Below are positions 26,798 to 35,618 of a stretch of 64,000 bases of DNA, in pieces. Position 1 is the stretch's first letter. Each line of letters begins with the position of its first letter. The stretch lies in assembly GCA_000169995.1 (NCBI GenBank), contig AAZW01000001.1:62001-126000 (forward strand). The letters are read 5' to 3'. The notes below the pieces were generated by a model. It did no database searches. It was not told the origin of the DNA and saw only the letters and a program-made list of their open reading frames with translations. The DNA comes from Vibrionales bacterium SWAT-3. Its GTDB lineage: Bacteria > Pseudomonadota > Gammaproteobacteria > Enterobacterales > Vibrionaceae. The translations under genes and the position numbers were made by a program.

Positions 26798-26823
26798 AAA
26801 GACGAGTTAAATTACTCGTCTTT
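26798..26823. terminator. bidirectional terminator between DUF406 and DUF1496 genes
   Basis: A 10-bp stem AAAGACGAGT / ACTCGTCTTT (26798-26807 with 26814-26823), followed by T's on the plus strand. It overlaps the last codons of the minus-strand gene at 26812. Confidence 0.85.
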
Positions 26824-27093
26824 TTTTATTTGTATCCAAGCAAGTGCGCCATTCGTTTCAAAATCGTTTTCCGCAGCACATTGAATCACAACACCAGAGA
26901 CTTCGAGTACCGCTCCAATGCTGTATGCCTTGTCATCGTAATAACAAACTCGTTGCTGTTGGCCACCTTGAGTAACCACCACCGCAGCCTTCCCCGGTGT
27001 TGAAATTACTTTGTTCGAACTAGCAGGCATTGAGCAAAAAATTGCACTTGCTACCAAAACGCTCTTAACTATTTGTATATTTACTCTAGTCAT
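26812..27093 (-). CDS. DUF1496 (YnjH-like) exported small protein
   Basis: A 93-residue protein with an N-terminal hydrophobic signal (VKSVLVASAIFCSMPASS). A DUF1496 core follows: RVCYYDDKAYSIGAVLEV, then VIQCAAENDFETNGALAWI. Two conserved cysteines (in RVCYY and VIQCA) could form a disulfide in the periplasm. Family function is unknown. I prefer the ATG at 27093 (AGG 7 nt upstream) to the ATG at 27108. Its 3' end runs into the shared terminator with the DUF406 gene. Confidence 0.8.
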   Translation of the reverse strand: MTRVNIQIVKSVLVASAIFCSMPASSNKVISTPGKAAVVVTQGGQQQRVCYYDDKAYSIGAVLEVSGVVIQCAAENDFETNGALAWIQIKKDE

Positions 27094-27230
27094 CCATTTA
27101 CCTGCCATTGTCGTTTAATTTCTGATTAGCCAAACGATTTCTATTTTATCTACCGCCAAATGGGTAAAACACTATGCGAGAATAATTTTTCCATTATAGT
27201 GTTAGCGTCTATAGTAATAAGAAGCCTGTT

Positions 27231-27830
27231 ATGCTCAGAATAATTGCACTTATTATTGGTTCTTTAACCATAACAAATGTCAGTGCAGAACCAATCGATC
27301 ACTATCAAATATTGAACCATCTGGACAATTACGGAAACTTATATCTCCGAAATAAGCCTTACACAGCACTTCCAACCGGTTTAGTGGTCGATGGTAATCT
27401 TAATATCGAAAACACCCCGATCACACGTTTACCTAAAGGGCTTGATGTTAACGGCAGCCTCAAGGCTTCTAATAGTCAGCTAACCAGAGTAGCAAGTGGT
27501 GTAAAAATCAAAGGCTACGCCGACTTCATGGGCAGCAAAATCACCAGCTGGCCAAAAGGCGTCAGAGTCGGCGGGTTCATTAATTTCACTGACACTCCAC
27601 TGCAAAGGCTTCCCAACGGCTTGCGAGTGAGAGGCGACCTGAGTGTGATTCGCACTCCTTTAACCGAACTGCCAAATGGCATTGTGATTGACGGTGACCT
27701 ATATATCGGCGGCTCAGCAATTACTGCATTCCCAGAGACGATGACGGTGAAAGGCAATATCTATTTAGGTGGCAACACAGTCACGACTTGGCCAACAAAT
27801 TTGGAACTAGGCGGTGCCGTGGCGCGCTAG
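27231..27830 (+). CDS. exported protein of perfect-register 20-residue repeats
   Basis: A 199-residue protein with a signal peptide (cleavage after about VSA, residue 19). From residue 47 it consists of repeats exactly 20 residues long with no insertions or deletions. LPTG 47, LPKG 67, VASG 87, WPKG 107, LPNG 127, LPNG 147, FPET 167 and WPTN 187 begin the units. Each unit then reads hxVxGxLxhxxTxhTx, and a partial unit at 27-46 keeps the register. The pattern predicts a short beta-solenoid or leucine-rich-repeat-like rod in the periplasm or outside. No enzyme motif is present; function unknown. Confidence 0.8.
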   Translation: MLRIIALIIGSLTITNVSAEPIDHYQILNHLDNYGNLYLRNKPYTALPTGLVVDGNLNIENTPITRLPKGLDVNGSLKASNSQLTRVASGVKIKGYADFMGSKITSWPKGVRVGGFINFTDTPLQRLPNGLRVRGDLSVIRTPLTELPNGIVIDGDLYIGGSAITAFPETMTVKGNIYLGGNTVTTWPTNLELGGAVAR

Positions 27831-27869
27831 CTTTGCCTCTTTCCATCAAAAGTATAAGCAGAAAAACAA

Positions 27870-27894
27870 AAAAAGGAGCTCTAGGCTCCTTTTT
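27870..27894. terminator. bidirectional terminator after the 20-residue-repeat gene
   Basis: AAAAAGGAGC (27870-27879) and GCTCCTTTTT (27885-27894) form the stem around a 5-nt loop. It serves the convergent genes at 27231 and 27923. Confidence 0.85.
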
Positions 27895-27922
27895 CAATTC
27901 AATCAATTAAGCGAAATGTTCG

Positions 27923-29041
27923 TTAACCAATGTTCTTCACTGGGTTCGCGTAACTGTCGATCAAGTACTGACGCGCACCTTTTGGCAACGTTGCTAGCTT
28001 GTCTTCAAACTCTTTCTTAACCGTAGCAGTGATCGAGTCATCTTCTTTCTCTGCCGCTAATAGATTTACTGGGAACAGTTTGTAGTTATCATGGATCTGG
28101 CGATCAATCTCTTCAGCCAATGCTTCTGGAGTCTCAAAGTCTTGATCGATAACCTGACCAAATCCAACGTGGATGCGCCCTTTATTGCCCACGATACCTT
28201 GGATAATACTCTCGATATCTTCAAATTCGCCTTTTTCGTAACTGCCGTTTACATCTTTTTCAAACAGCTCGATCGCTTTAGCCGTATCACAAGGATCATT
28301 CTCATATGAGATAGAGACAGGGACAATCTTCAGTGACTTCACGTATTCAGGGAACGCCAGCTTCTGCTTACGTCCTTCAACATGAAACATTTTAAGGATT
28401 GCAGGATCAGTGAAGTCATTACCGTCTTTTGCACGTCCTTCTTTCTGAGCGATCCAGATAGAGTTACCAGTATCTAAAGAGTGCTTAATGTAAGAAGAGA
28501 GCTGGCCTAACGCTTTCATCATTTCACGCGGCCCTTTAAGAGAGCGCTTAACAATAAAGCTCTTATTTAAGCGCATCAGTTCTGTCGCACACGGCTTCTT
28601 CAGAAGGTTATCACCAATCGCAATGCGACAAGTTTGGTGATTTTGTTGATGCAATGCGTAGTTCACCAACGCCGGATCCATAGCAATGTCACGATGGTTT
28701 GATACAAACAAGTATGCTTGATTCACATCCAATGACTCTAAGCCTGTGTACGTCACACCGTTTGTGGTGTTCGCTAACGTGTCACGTAAGTACTTTTTCA
28801 CTTCAATCTGAATGGATTCAACGCTAGTCAGCTTGCTCCACTTCATTTTTAAGTAAACACGTAGAATTGGGCTCATTAATGCTTGGAACCAAGCTGCGTG
28901 ATTTGAAAAACGGTAGTTCAGAATCGCACTGATGAACTCTTCATCATTAATAAGACGGTTTAGTGCCGCTGGAATTTCATCATCGCCGTAAGGACGAATA
29001 TCAACATATGGATCGGTTGGAGAGGTCATTTTTTCATTCAT
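27923..29041 (-). CDS. PlsC-type glycerolipid acyltransferase-like protein
   Basis: A 372-residue protein with a PlsC-like acyltransferase core. The catalytic block reads FVSNHRDIAMDPALV (an H-R-D variant of the usual H-x4-D), and a substrate block reads IWIAQKEGRAKDGND (compare EGTR). By family it would move an acyl chain from acyl-ACP or acyl-CoA to a glycerophosphate-type acceptor at the inner membrane, but the altered active site makes the acceptor uncertain. It is larger than PlsC (about 245) and smaller than PlsB (about 800). It stands alone with a terminator shared with the repeat protein gene. Confidence 0.72.
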   Translation of the reverse strand: MNEKMTSPTDPYVDIRPYGDDEIPAALNRLINDEEFISAILNYRFSNHAAWFQALMSPILRVYLKMKWSKLTSVESIQIEVKKYLRDTLANTTNGVTYTGLESLDVNQAYLFVSNHRDIAMDPALVNYALHQQNHQTCRIAIGDNLLKKPCATELMRLNKSFIVKRSLKGPREMMKALGQLSSYIKHSLDTGNSIWIAQKEGRAKDGNDFTDPAILKMFHVEGRKQKLAFPEYVKSLKIVPVSISYENDPCDTAKAIELFEKDVNGSYEKGEFEDIESIIQGIVGNKGRIHVGFGQVIDQDFETPEALAEEIDRQIHDNYKLFPVNLLAAEKEDDSITATVKKEFEDKLATLPKGARQYLIDSYANPVKNIG

Positions 29042-29204
29042 ATAATAAAAAGCTGGCTCATTCTACGCGTTGTTTTGACTTCTCGCAGCTACAGAGCCCA
29101 TACTTCTGACAAGGTCAGACCAGAAACAGTGAAAATAGCCTGTTATTGTTGGCATTCTTTGAGATTAACGGTAATCTTGACGCCCCAAAATTAAGGTACT
29201 ATCT

Positions 29205-29831
29205 ATGAACTTCGCTATTGAATATACATCGGCTTACTTTTCACACTTGGTGATCACACCACGCAAGAAAGTACTAAAACATAGCCTTGTATCGGTTCAA
29301 AGTGGCTTGGTTTTGATCAAACTGGGTAAGCAAGAGTACGCTGTTGAACCTGGCCAAAGCGTTTGGATTCCATTTGACTGCTTAACTTCGTTGACTTACT
29401 TCCCTAACACTCACGTTAGCCGTGTCGATTTCTCTGTTCGACTGACAGATGCTTTCCCACGCCAAGCAGGTTACATCACACAAACTAACCTCTCTTTGGC
29501 GTTGCTAGAGAAGCTAGAGCTTACTCACGGCCGAGCTTCAGGTGCTAACAATACCGAGCAAGCGTGCAAAGACATGCTTTCTGTACTCAAGCAAGAAGTG
29601 TTGGCATTCAAACCACTGCTTTGTGAAAGTGCGTTGTCTCAACGATTCAATCAGTGGAACATTGATGACTCTAACCTGCCACAAGAGCACACCTTAGTGA
29701 TGGTAATGCGCGAGGCGAAGAAGCGCATGCAATCAGGTCAGAAGCGTGCTGCTGTGATCGATGACCTATTCTCGGGTAAAAAAGAAGAGTTTGAACAACT
29801 GTGTATGCTGGTGTTTGGTGACGACCTATAG
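29205..29831 (+). CDS. AraC-sensor-like (cupin) protein, apparently without HTH
   Basis: A 208-residue protein. The first ~90 residues look like an AraC-family N-terminal cupin (HSLVSVQSGLVLIKLGKQEYAVEPGQSVWIPFDCLTSL, then a paired strand VSRVDFSVRL). The remainder is helical but I cannot identify the double HTH of AraC proteins, and the length is about 80 residues short for one. It may be a diverged regulator or a sensor-only protein. No neighbouring operon suggests a ligand. A strong terminator follows. Confidence 0.55.
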   Translation: MNFAIEYTSAYFSHLVITPRKKVLKHSLVSVQSGLVLIKLGKQEYAVEPGQSVWIPFDCLTSLTYFPNTHVSRVDFSVRLTDAFPRQAGYITQTNLSLALLEKLELTHGRASGANNTEQACKDMLSVLKQEVLAFKPLLCESALSQRFNQWNIDDSNLPQEHTLVMVMREAKKRMQSGQKRAAVIDDLFSGKKEEFEQLCMLVFGDDL

Positions 29832-29896
29832 TCCCTAATAAGACCACAGTCGCTAATCAGGCCTACCCCTACGAAGAAAACCCAAATTTAGATACT

Positions 29897-29932
29897 AAAA
29901 AGCCGCAAAAACTGAGTTTCTGCGGCTTTTTT
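29897..29932. terminator. terminator after the AraC-sensor-like gene
   Basis: AAAAAGCCGCA (29897-29907) pairs with TGCGGCTTTTTT (29921-29932); loop of 13 nt. It can work on both strands for the convergent gene at 30001. Confidence 0.88.
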
Positions 29933-30000
29933 AATTCTTAGTACTAATTCAGGATAAATAAAAGCTAGGTTAACAGTCTTTATAGAGCGGTCGCGTTCGT

Positions 30001-30492
30001 CTAAAACGGTAACTCGACTTGCATCATCAAATCGGCATCTCTTGAATCGTGCCAACGATAATCAAAACGCATACGAGGTTGACCTTCTACTTTCTCACCA
30101 AAGCCAATGCTCAATTGCAAACCGTGATTCAAAAGCCACTCTTCAGTAGACATATCATATTGCTCATCTTCTAAGTCGTCAGGAAACCACATCCCTAAGC
30201 CAACATAATTTGACTCAAGGCTTTGAGTTAACAGTGGTGCGTCCTTGGTTTGAAGCACCCAGTCAGACCAATAGTCTGGTGTGCTCTCGGCTTCGTCTTC
30301 ACTCATACCAGTGATTTCCAGCATGCGCTCACCAAAAGACTCAATGCTCGTAGAAAGATCTAGACAGCTATTCTCATCATCAGAAGTCAGCATGATTGAA
30401 TCTAAGCTAAAAAAATCACATTCAGCCTGTGCAGGTAAACTGCATGCTGCAATGATCATCGTCGCTGGTATCGCGCGCTTTAGCATAGTCAT
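30001..30492 (-). CDS. unknown exported protein
   Basis: A 163-residue protein with a signal peptide (cleavage after AQA, about residue 23). The acidic mature part has three cysteines and ends in an aromatic-flanked strand (DADLMMQVELPF), reminiscent of an outer-membrane or periplasmic beta protein. No family was recognised. The start at 30492 has AAGAGG 4 nt upstream; an internal ATG two codons later is equally spaced on the long side. It is 22 bp downstream of the NadD-like gene on the same strand, so they may be co-transcribed. Confidence 0.7.
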   Translation of the reverse strand: MTMLKRAIPATMIIAACSLPAQAECDFFSLDSIMLTSDDENSCLDLSTSIESFGERMLEITGMSEDEAESTPDYWSDWVLQTKDAPLLTQSLESNYVGLGMWFPDDLEDEQYDMSTEEWLLNHGLQLSIGFGEKVEGQPRMRFDYRWHDSRDADLMMQVELPF

Positions 30493-30514
30493 CAGACCTC
30501 TTGAATTAGTGAAT

Positions 30515-31036
30515 CTACATTATTTTATACAGTCCACTATCTTGCAACATCTTTGTAACTGACTTTGTGCTCAGTTTTGATACATCGCTTCCACTTATCA
30601 ATGCATTACGAATGTCTGTGCTGCGGATCTTCACTTTCTCTGGACAAGCAATTACAGACCATCGCTCGGTAATCTCATCTGACTTATAGAAAGATGAGAA
30701 CTTAAAGAAGTTGTCCGGCCCAATCACAAACGTAAGTTCAGCGTCACCATGTAACTTTTGCAATTCACTAAGTACAGCATAAGTTGTCACACTTTCACCG
30801 GGCGTGAACAAACTCTTTTCGATCAATGATAGTTCAACTTGATCCAATGAAAGATCACTAATAAATGCGTTAACTAACTGACATCTCGTATCAAAGTCTA
30901 GCATCTCTTTTCCCCAAGCATGGGCAATACTTGGTACCAGAAGAATCTTGTCGAAATGAGCCAGTGAATCAATCACACTTTTATGCCCTAAGCTCGGCGG
31001 ATTAAACGCACTGCCGAAAATGGCTATTTTTTCCAT
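30515..31036 (-). CDS. NadD-like nicotinate-nucleotide adenylyltransferase family protein
   Basis: A 173-residue nucleotidyltransferase. The N-terminal KIAIFGSAFNPPSLGH contains the class motif (GxFxPxxxGH) and KIRSTDIRNAL is the ISSTxxR-type motif. By family it transfers AMP from ATP to nicotinate mononucleotide, making deamido-NAD, the substrate of the divergently encoded NadE. Vibrio normally also has a nadD on chromosome I, so this may be a paralogue with a related substrate. I chose the ATG at 31036 over a 12-codon longer form because the longer N terminus is basic and unlike the family. Confidence 0.8.
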   Translation of the reverse strand: MEKIAIFGSAFNPPSLGHKSVIDSLAHFDKILLVPSIAHAWGKEMLDFDTRCQLVNAFISDLSLDQVELSLIEKSLFTPGESVTTYAVLSELQKLHGDAELTFVIGPDNFFKFSSFYKSDEITERWSVIACPEKVKIRSTDIRNALISGSDVSKLSTKSVTKMLQDSGLYKIM

Positions 31037-31145
31037 TATTAATTGCTGCCTTCTCTTTCTAAGCTTGTGCAAAGAGGTTTTTAAATCGAATGATTTAGGT
31101 ATGATAACACTAGATTTTTAATTTGCTTGCAGGAAAGGAATACGA

Positions 31146-31976
31146 ATGGAACAGTTAATTCGTGACGAAATGCGCGTACTACCTTCAATTGACCCTCACT
31201 TCGAAGTGACTCGTCGTGTGGACTTTATCAAAACGAAACTTCAGCAGTCTGGTTGCAAGTCCCTGATCCTTGGTATCAGTGGCGGTGTAGACTCGACTAC
31301 CTGTGGTCGTCTAGCACAACTGGCTGTTGACAGCTTGAATGAAAGCACAGGTAGCAACGACTACCAATTCATCGCAGTTCGCCTTCCTTATGGTGAACAA
31401 AAAGATGAAGATGAAGCACAACTTGCGCTTTCTTTCATTCAGCCTTCTCAATCTGTTTCTGTTAACATCAAAGCCGGTGTTGATGGGCTTCACGCGGCTT
31501 CTCACGTTGCACTTGAAGGAACGGGGCTACTACCAACAGACTCTGCGAAGATCGACTTTGTAAAAGGTAACGTAAAAGCTCGAGCTCGTATGATCGCGCA
31601 GTACGAAATCGCAGGTTATGTAGGTGGTCTTGTGATTGGTACTGATCACTCAGCAGAAAACATCACCGGCTTCTACACCAAACACGGTGACGGTGCCTGT
31701 GATTTAGCGCCTTTGTTTGGCCTGAACAAGCGTCAAGTTCGTGAACTTGCAGCAACGCTAGGTGCGCCAGAGCGATTGGTTAAGAAAGTTCCTACTGCCG
31801 ATCTAGAAGAGCTTGATCCACAGAAAGCCGACGAAGCAGCATTGAACCTTTCTTACGACCAAATCGATGATTTCCTTGAAGGTAAAGAAGTCCCTCAAGA
31901 TGTGTCAGACCGCTTAGTAAGCATCTACAAAGCAACACAGCACAAGCGCCAACCAATCCCAACGATCTACGATTAA
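31146..31976 (+). CDS. nadE: NH3-dependent NAD+ synthetase
   Basis: A 276-residue NadE. The ATP-pyrophosphatase P-loop SGGVDSTT (about residues 47-54) and the downstream [19 protein letters not shown] block are intact. It amidates deamido-NAD to NAD+ with ammonia. It has no glutaminase domain, as expected for this length. It is divergent from the NadD-like gene across a 109-bp region. AGGAAAGGA lies just upstream of the ATG. Confidence 0.96.
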   Translation: MEQLIRDEMRVLPSIDPHFEVTRRVDFIKTKLQQSGCKSLILGISGGVDSTTCGRLAQLAVDSLNESTGSNDYQFIAVRLPYGEQKDEDEAQLALSFIQPSQSVSVNIKAGVDGLHAASHVALEGTGLLPTDSAKIDFVKGNVKARARMIAQYEIAGYVGGLVIGTDHSAENITGFYTKHGDGACDLAPLFGLNKRQVRELAATLGAPERLVKKVPTADLEELDPQKADEAALNLSYDQIDDFLEGKEVPQDVSDRLVSIYKATQHKRQPIPTIYD

Positions 31977-32002
31977 TTAGTTTTTGAATTAGTCTCAGAA
32001 TC

Positions 32003-32042
32003 AAAAAGGCCGGAAGCTCATTCACGAACTTCCGGCCTTTTC
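32003..32042. terminator. bidirectional terminator between nadE and the MOSC fusion gene
   Basis: AAAAAGGCCGGAAG pairs with CTTCCGGCCTTTT across a 12-nt loop, with an A-run on the left and T-run on the right. Confidence 0.9.
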
Positions 32043-32076
32043 TATTTAGTGCTTTTCCTTTTAACCGAACGCGTCG

Positions 32077-33933
32077 TTAATCAACAACTTCGATATCGGT
32101 TTGAGGCACACTGCAACACGCCAGTATCTGTCCCATGTTGCGTTCATGTTCTTGCAGCGCTGGTACATCCGGTTGATGAACTTGCCCTGACTCAAGGGTC
32201 ACTTTACAAGCACCACAGAAACCTGCACGGCAGCTTGATGCAATAGACACACCCGCCGACTCGGCTTGCTCTAGTAAGGTTGACTGGTTATTACCTTCGA
32301 AAAGATAGCCGTTAACACTCAGTTGTAATTGCTTCACGGCTTCTTCAGTAGCCTGAGCGGCACCAAATGCTTCTTGATGATAACGCTGAGGGTTAAGCCC
32401 CATTTGAATCAGCAGTTTCTTGGCATTATCCATAAAGCCATCAGGGCCACACACGAACGCTTGGCGCTTGTGTAACTCATCAATTTTAGCCACATGAGAC
32501 ACGCTTAAACGACCAGACAAACCATCCCACTCTTTCGTTGGTTGGCTCAATGAATAAATCACACGTAAGCCTTCGTGCTCTTTGGCGATTTGGTCAATCT
32601 CTGCTTGATAAGGAATATCTTCTTCGCTGCTGCATTGATGATAGAAAACCACATCATTAACCTGACCATGGTCTGCTAAATAACGAAGCATCGACAGCAT
32701 AGGCGTGATACCACTGCCCGCAGAAAGCAATAATAATGGGTGCGTTGGATTCTCTTCTAAATAGAAAGCACCATCAGGGTTTTGCGCCACTAAGGTATCG
32801 CCAACTTGGAAATGGTCGTTTAACCAGTTGGAGATCTGGCCATCATTCACGCGCTTCACTGAAATAGCTAAACGGCCCGCGCGAGATGGACTTGAAGATA
32901 GCGTATAGCGACGAGAAACTTTTTCACCATCAATAACCATTTCAATCGGCAGATGCTGACCTGGTTGGTAACTTGGTAAAGAGTGGTTCTCTTTGGCTGG
33001 CTCTAACCAAAACGTCGTAAAGTCTCGAGCTATCTCCTCACGCTCAACGCAAGTTAGGTGCAGCGACTCTACCCATGTGTCTTCGTAATGCTCTTTTTCT
33101 TTGGTTTCGAGTACTTCAACCACATCACCTGCTCTAACCAAGCCTTCATTTTTCGCGACTAAGTTTTGACCAAAGAACACGCCACCACGATCATTGGCTC
33201 TGAATTTAGAGAAGGTATTCAGTGGCTCTTTTGTCGCTCTTAACTCGCCACTCTTAACATCCACAGTAGTTAGAATACAACGTTCACAAGGCTTCACCGC
33301 CTCGAACTCAACCTCACCAATTCGAATACGCTTCCAACCATCTTCAGCAAACGCTTCAGTGTTTGAGACCACGAAGTTGGTACGGAACTGATCCATGGAA
33401 TGCGTTTCAGGGCTGCGGCGATTCAACTCATCAAGCGAAGCTTGGCTGATGATCAACATCGGGTAACCGTCGGCAAAACTCACGTTATGACCTAACTTTT
33501 CACGAACACGATTCGATTGTTCACCAGAGAAAAGCAGCTCAACACGTACACCCAATACATCACTAAACCAATCATCCGCTTCGTCACACGTTGTGTAGGC
33601 CGTAAAGCTATCTTTCCACACTGTTGCTGGTGCTTCTTGCATCTTAAAGTTCGCATACTTAAGGCGCAGTGGCTCTTTACCTTCATAAGTAAAAATCAAT
33701 CCATCTGGCAGCAAGCTGGAAGACACTTTAACCATTTTCGGATATTTACGCGCCGTAACCATTGAGCCGTCAGCCAATGCCAGCATGAAACGTCTGTCAA
33801 AAGTGAGACCTTGTTTTTCAACCCAAGCAGAAGAAAGCGCGATGCCGCCCACTGACTTAACTGGAAACACATTGATTTGAGATAAAGAAGGAGCTTGCTC
33901 TGAAGCCTTTCGATCTATAGGTGACTGCGACAT
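32077..33933 (-). CDS. MOSC - ferredoxin reductase - [2Fe-2S] fusion oxidoreductase
   Basis: A 618-residue three-part protein. Residues about 15-275 form a YcbX-type MOSC_N/MOSC module with the conserved Cys in KPCERC. Residues about 290-520 form an FAD/NAD(P)H reductase (RRYTLSSSP flavin site, LLLSAGSGITPMLSML nucleotide site, AFVCGPDGFM). Residues about 530-618 form a plant-type [2Fe-2S] ferredoxin with CRAGFCGACK and a final Cys in ILACCS. MOSC enzymes bind molybdenum cofactor and reduce N-hydroxylated compounds; here the electron supply is built into the same chain. It is monocistronic and cytoplasmic. All three modules keep their key residues. Confidence 0.88.
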   Translation of the reverse strand: MSQSPIDRKASEQAPSLSQINVFPVKSVGGIALSSAWVEKQGLTFDRRFMLALADGSMVTARKYPKMVKVSSSLLPDGLIFTYEGKEPLRLKYANFKMQEAPATVWKDSFTAYTTCDEADDWFSDVLGVRVELLFSGEQSNRVREKLGHNVSFADGYPMLIISQASLDELNRRSPETHSMDQFRTNFVVSNTEAFAEDGWKRIRIGEVEFEAVKPCERCILTTVDVKSGELRATKEPLNTFSKFRANDRGGVFFGQNLVAKNEGLVRAGDVVEVLETKEKEHYEDTWVESLHLTCVEREEIARDFTTFWLEPAKENHSLPSYQPGQHLPIEMVIDGEKVSRRYTLSSSPSRAGRLAISVKRVNDGQISNWLNDHFQVGDTLVAQNPDGAFYLEENPTHPLLLLSAGSGITPMLSMLRYLADHGQVNDVVFYHQCSSEEDIPYQAEIDQIAKEHEGLRVIYSLSQPTKEWDGLSGRLSVSHVAKIDELHKRQAFVCGPDGFMDNAKKLLIQMGLNPQRYHQEAFGAAQATEEAVKQLQLSVNGYLFEGNNQSTLLEQAESAGVSIASSCRAGFCGACKVTLESGQVHQPDVPALQEHERNMGQILACCSVPQTDIEVVD

Positions 33934-34107
33934 AACGATTCCAATGTTTTGTTGTTTGTCCCAATGCTAACAAATGGTTATAAATAGATAAACTGGCAGC
34001 CATTAAACACTTGATACTAAGCGAATATCTTGAGATGTTTAAACGACTGTCTTATATACATAAAGACAGCAATGCATTGAACTTTCATTGAATAAAAAGG
34101 ATTTATC

Positions 34108-34266
34108 ATGAACAAACTCGTCATTATCATTTTATGTGTACTGCTTCCGCCTGTTGGCGTGTTTTTCGCCCGTGGCGCAGGTAAAGATTTGCTAATCAAC
34201 ATTGTCCTTACCTTCTTCTTCTGGGTGCCGGGAATGATTCACGGGCTCTGGGTTGCCACCCGCTAA
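34108..34266 (+). CDS. YqaE/Pmp3-family small membrane protein
   Basis: A 52-residue protein with two hydrophobic segments, LVIIILCVLLPPVGVFFARG (3-22) and LLINIVLTFFFWVPGMIHGL (28-47). The PP-G-V turn and the final HGLW motif are typical of the Pmp3/UPF0057 family, which modulates membrane potential or stress tolerance in yeast and bacteria. AAGGAT lies 7 nt upstream of the ATG. The gene is below common length cut-offs and stands alone before pyrC. Confidence 0.88.
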   Translation: MNKLVIIILCVLLPPVGVFFARGAGKDLLINIVLTFFFWVPGMIHGLWVATR

Positions 34267-34337
34267 CCCGTCTTCAAAAATAAATACCGAATAAAATACC
34301 CAGAAAAACAAGCTCCTAACCCTGAAGAGTTAAAAAT

Positions 34338-34372
34338 AGGATGAAATGAAAGTGCTTTTCCACTATCATCCT
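34338..34372 (+). repeat. leader hairpin upstream of pyrC
   Basis: AGGATGA (34338-34344) pairs with TCATCCT (34366-34372), with an inner AGTG/CACT stem. There is no T run after it. It lies between the Pmp3-family gene and the pyrC promoter, so it may simply end that transcript poorly or be part of the pyrC leader. Confidence 0.35.
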
Positions 34373-34381
34373 GTCGCCTAA

Positions 34382-34397
34382 ACGTAAGCGATTGCTT
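34382..34397 (+). promoter_or_regulatory. PurR-box-like operator upstream of pyrC
   Basis: ACGTAAGCGATTGCTT matches 12 of 16 positions of the E. coli PurR box ACGCAAACGTTTGCGT, including the central CG and both outer ACG/GC elements. It is 62 bp before the pyrC start. E. coli pyrC is a PurR target, which supports the call. Confidence 0.6.
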
Positions 34398-34458
34398 TCA
34401 CAAATTTCGCCGAGTTTAGGCTCCAACTACATAACACTTCAAATGGTGGGAGCCTTCA

Positions 34459-35487
34459 ATGACACAACTTACGATTACTCGTCCTGACGACTGGCACGTT
34501 CATCTACGCGATGGCGAAGTATTAAAAGATACAGTGCGCGATATCAGCCGCTACAATGGTCGAGCGTTAATCATGCCAAATACCATCCCACCGGTAACTG
34601 ATACCGAAATGGCTCTAGCTTACCGTGAGCGCATCATGGCAGAGCAGCCAAGCGAGCAATTCCAGCCTCTAATGGCACTTTACCTAACAGACAACACAAC
34701 ACCTGATGAAATTCGCAAAGCGAAAGAGTCTGGCGCTGTAGTGGCTGCGAAACTATACCCAGCTGGCGCAACAACCAACTCTGACTCGGGTGTAACCTCT
34801 GCAAAGAACATCTACCACGTACTAGAAGCTATGCAAGAAGTTGGCATGCTACTTTTGGTACACGGCGAAGTAACCACGCACGACGTTGATATCTTTGACC
34901 GTGAGAAAGAGTTCCTAGACACCGTTCTTGCGCCAATCGTGAATGACTTCCCTAACCTAAAAATCGTTCTGGAGCACATCACAACAGCAGATGCTGCGAA
35001 TTTCGTAAAGAACGCGAACGACAACGTTGCCGCGACAATCACAGCTCACCACTTGCTTTACAACCGTAACCACATGCTAGTTGGCGGCATTAAGCCACAC
35101 TTCTACTGCCTACCAATCCTTAAGCGTAACACTCACCAAAAAGCGCTAATTGAAGCAGCGACAAGCGGCAGCAAGAAGTTCTTCTTAGGTACAGACTCAG
35201 CACCACACGCAAAAGGTGCAAAAGAGTCAGCATGTGGTTGTGCGGGTTCTTACACAGCTCACGCTGCAGTAGAGCTGTACACAGAAGTATTCGAGCTAGA
35301 AGGTAAGATTGAGAACCTGGAAGCATTTGCAAGCCACAACGGTCCTGACTTCTATGGCATCCCACGTAACACAGACACCATCACTCTAGTAAAAGAAGAG
35401 TGGAACGTTGCTGAAACCATGCCTTTCGGTTCAGACATCGTTGTGCCAATTCGTGGCGGCGAGACGATTGCTTGGTCCGTAAAGTAA
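34459..35487 (+). CDS. pyrC: dihydroorotase PyrC
   Basis: A 342-residue class II dihydroorotase. The metal site is visible as HVH in [10 protein letters not shown], the carbamylated Lys in [13 protein letters not shown], His in LLVHGE and LEHITT, and Asp in GTDSAPH. It cyclises carbamoyl-aspartate to dihydroorotate in pyrimidine synthesis. AGTGGGAG-like sequence precedes the ATG by 7 nt. It is monocistronic, with a PurR-like box upstream and a strong terminator downstream. Confidence 0.96.
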   Translation: MTQLTITRPDDWHVHLRDGEVLKDTVRDISRYNGRALIMPNTIPPVTDTEMALAYRERIMAEQPSEQFQPLMALYLTDNTTPDEIRKAKESGAVVAAKLYPAGATTNSDSGVTSAKNIYHVLEAMQEVGMLLLVHGEVTTHDVDIFDREKEFLDTVLAPIVNDFPNLKIVLEHITTADAANFVKNANDNVAATITAHHLLYNRNHMLVGGIKPHFYCLPILKRNTHQKALIEAATSGSKKFFLGTDSAPHAKGAKESACGCAGSYTAHAAVELYTEVFELEGKIENLEAFASHNGPDFYGIPRNTDTITLVKEEWNVAETMPFGSDIVVPIRGGETIAWSVK

Positions 35488-35545
35488 GAACTTAGCAAGC
35501 GTAGTAAATACGTTGTAGATACTTCGTAAATACTTCACTTCAACT

Positions 35546-35578
35546 AAAAAGTGTCACCAGATTATGGTGACCCTTTTT
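35546..35578. terminator. bidirectional terminator between pyrC and the DUF808 gene
   Basis: AAAAAGTGTCACC (35546-35558) pairs with GGTGACCCTTTTT (35566-35578) with one mismatch; loop of 7 nt. Confidence 0.85.
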
Positions 35579-35618
35579 AATATGTATGAAAGGAACGCGC
35601 TAAGACGTTGTTTAAGCC

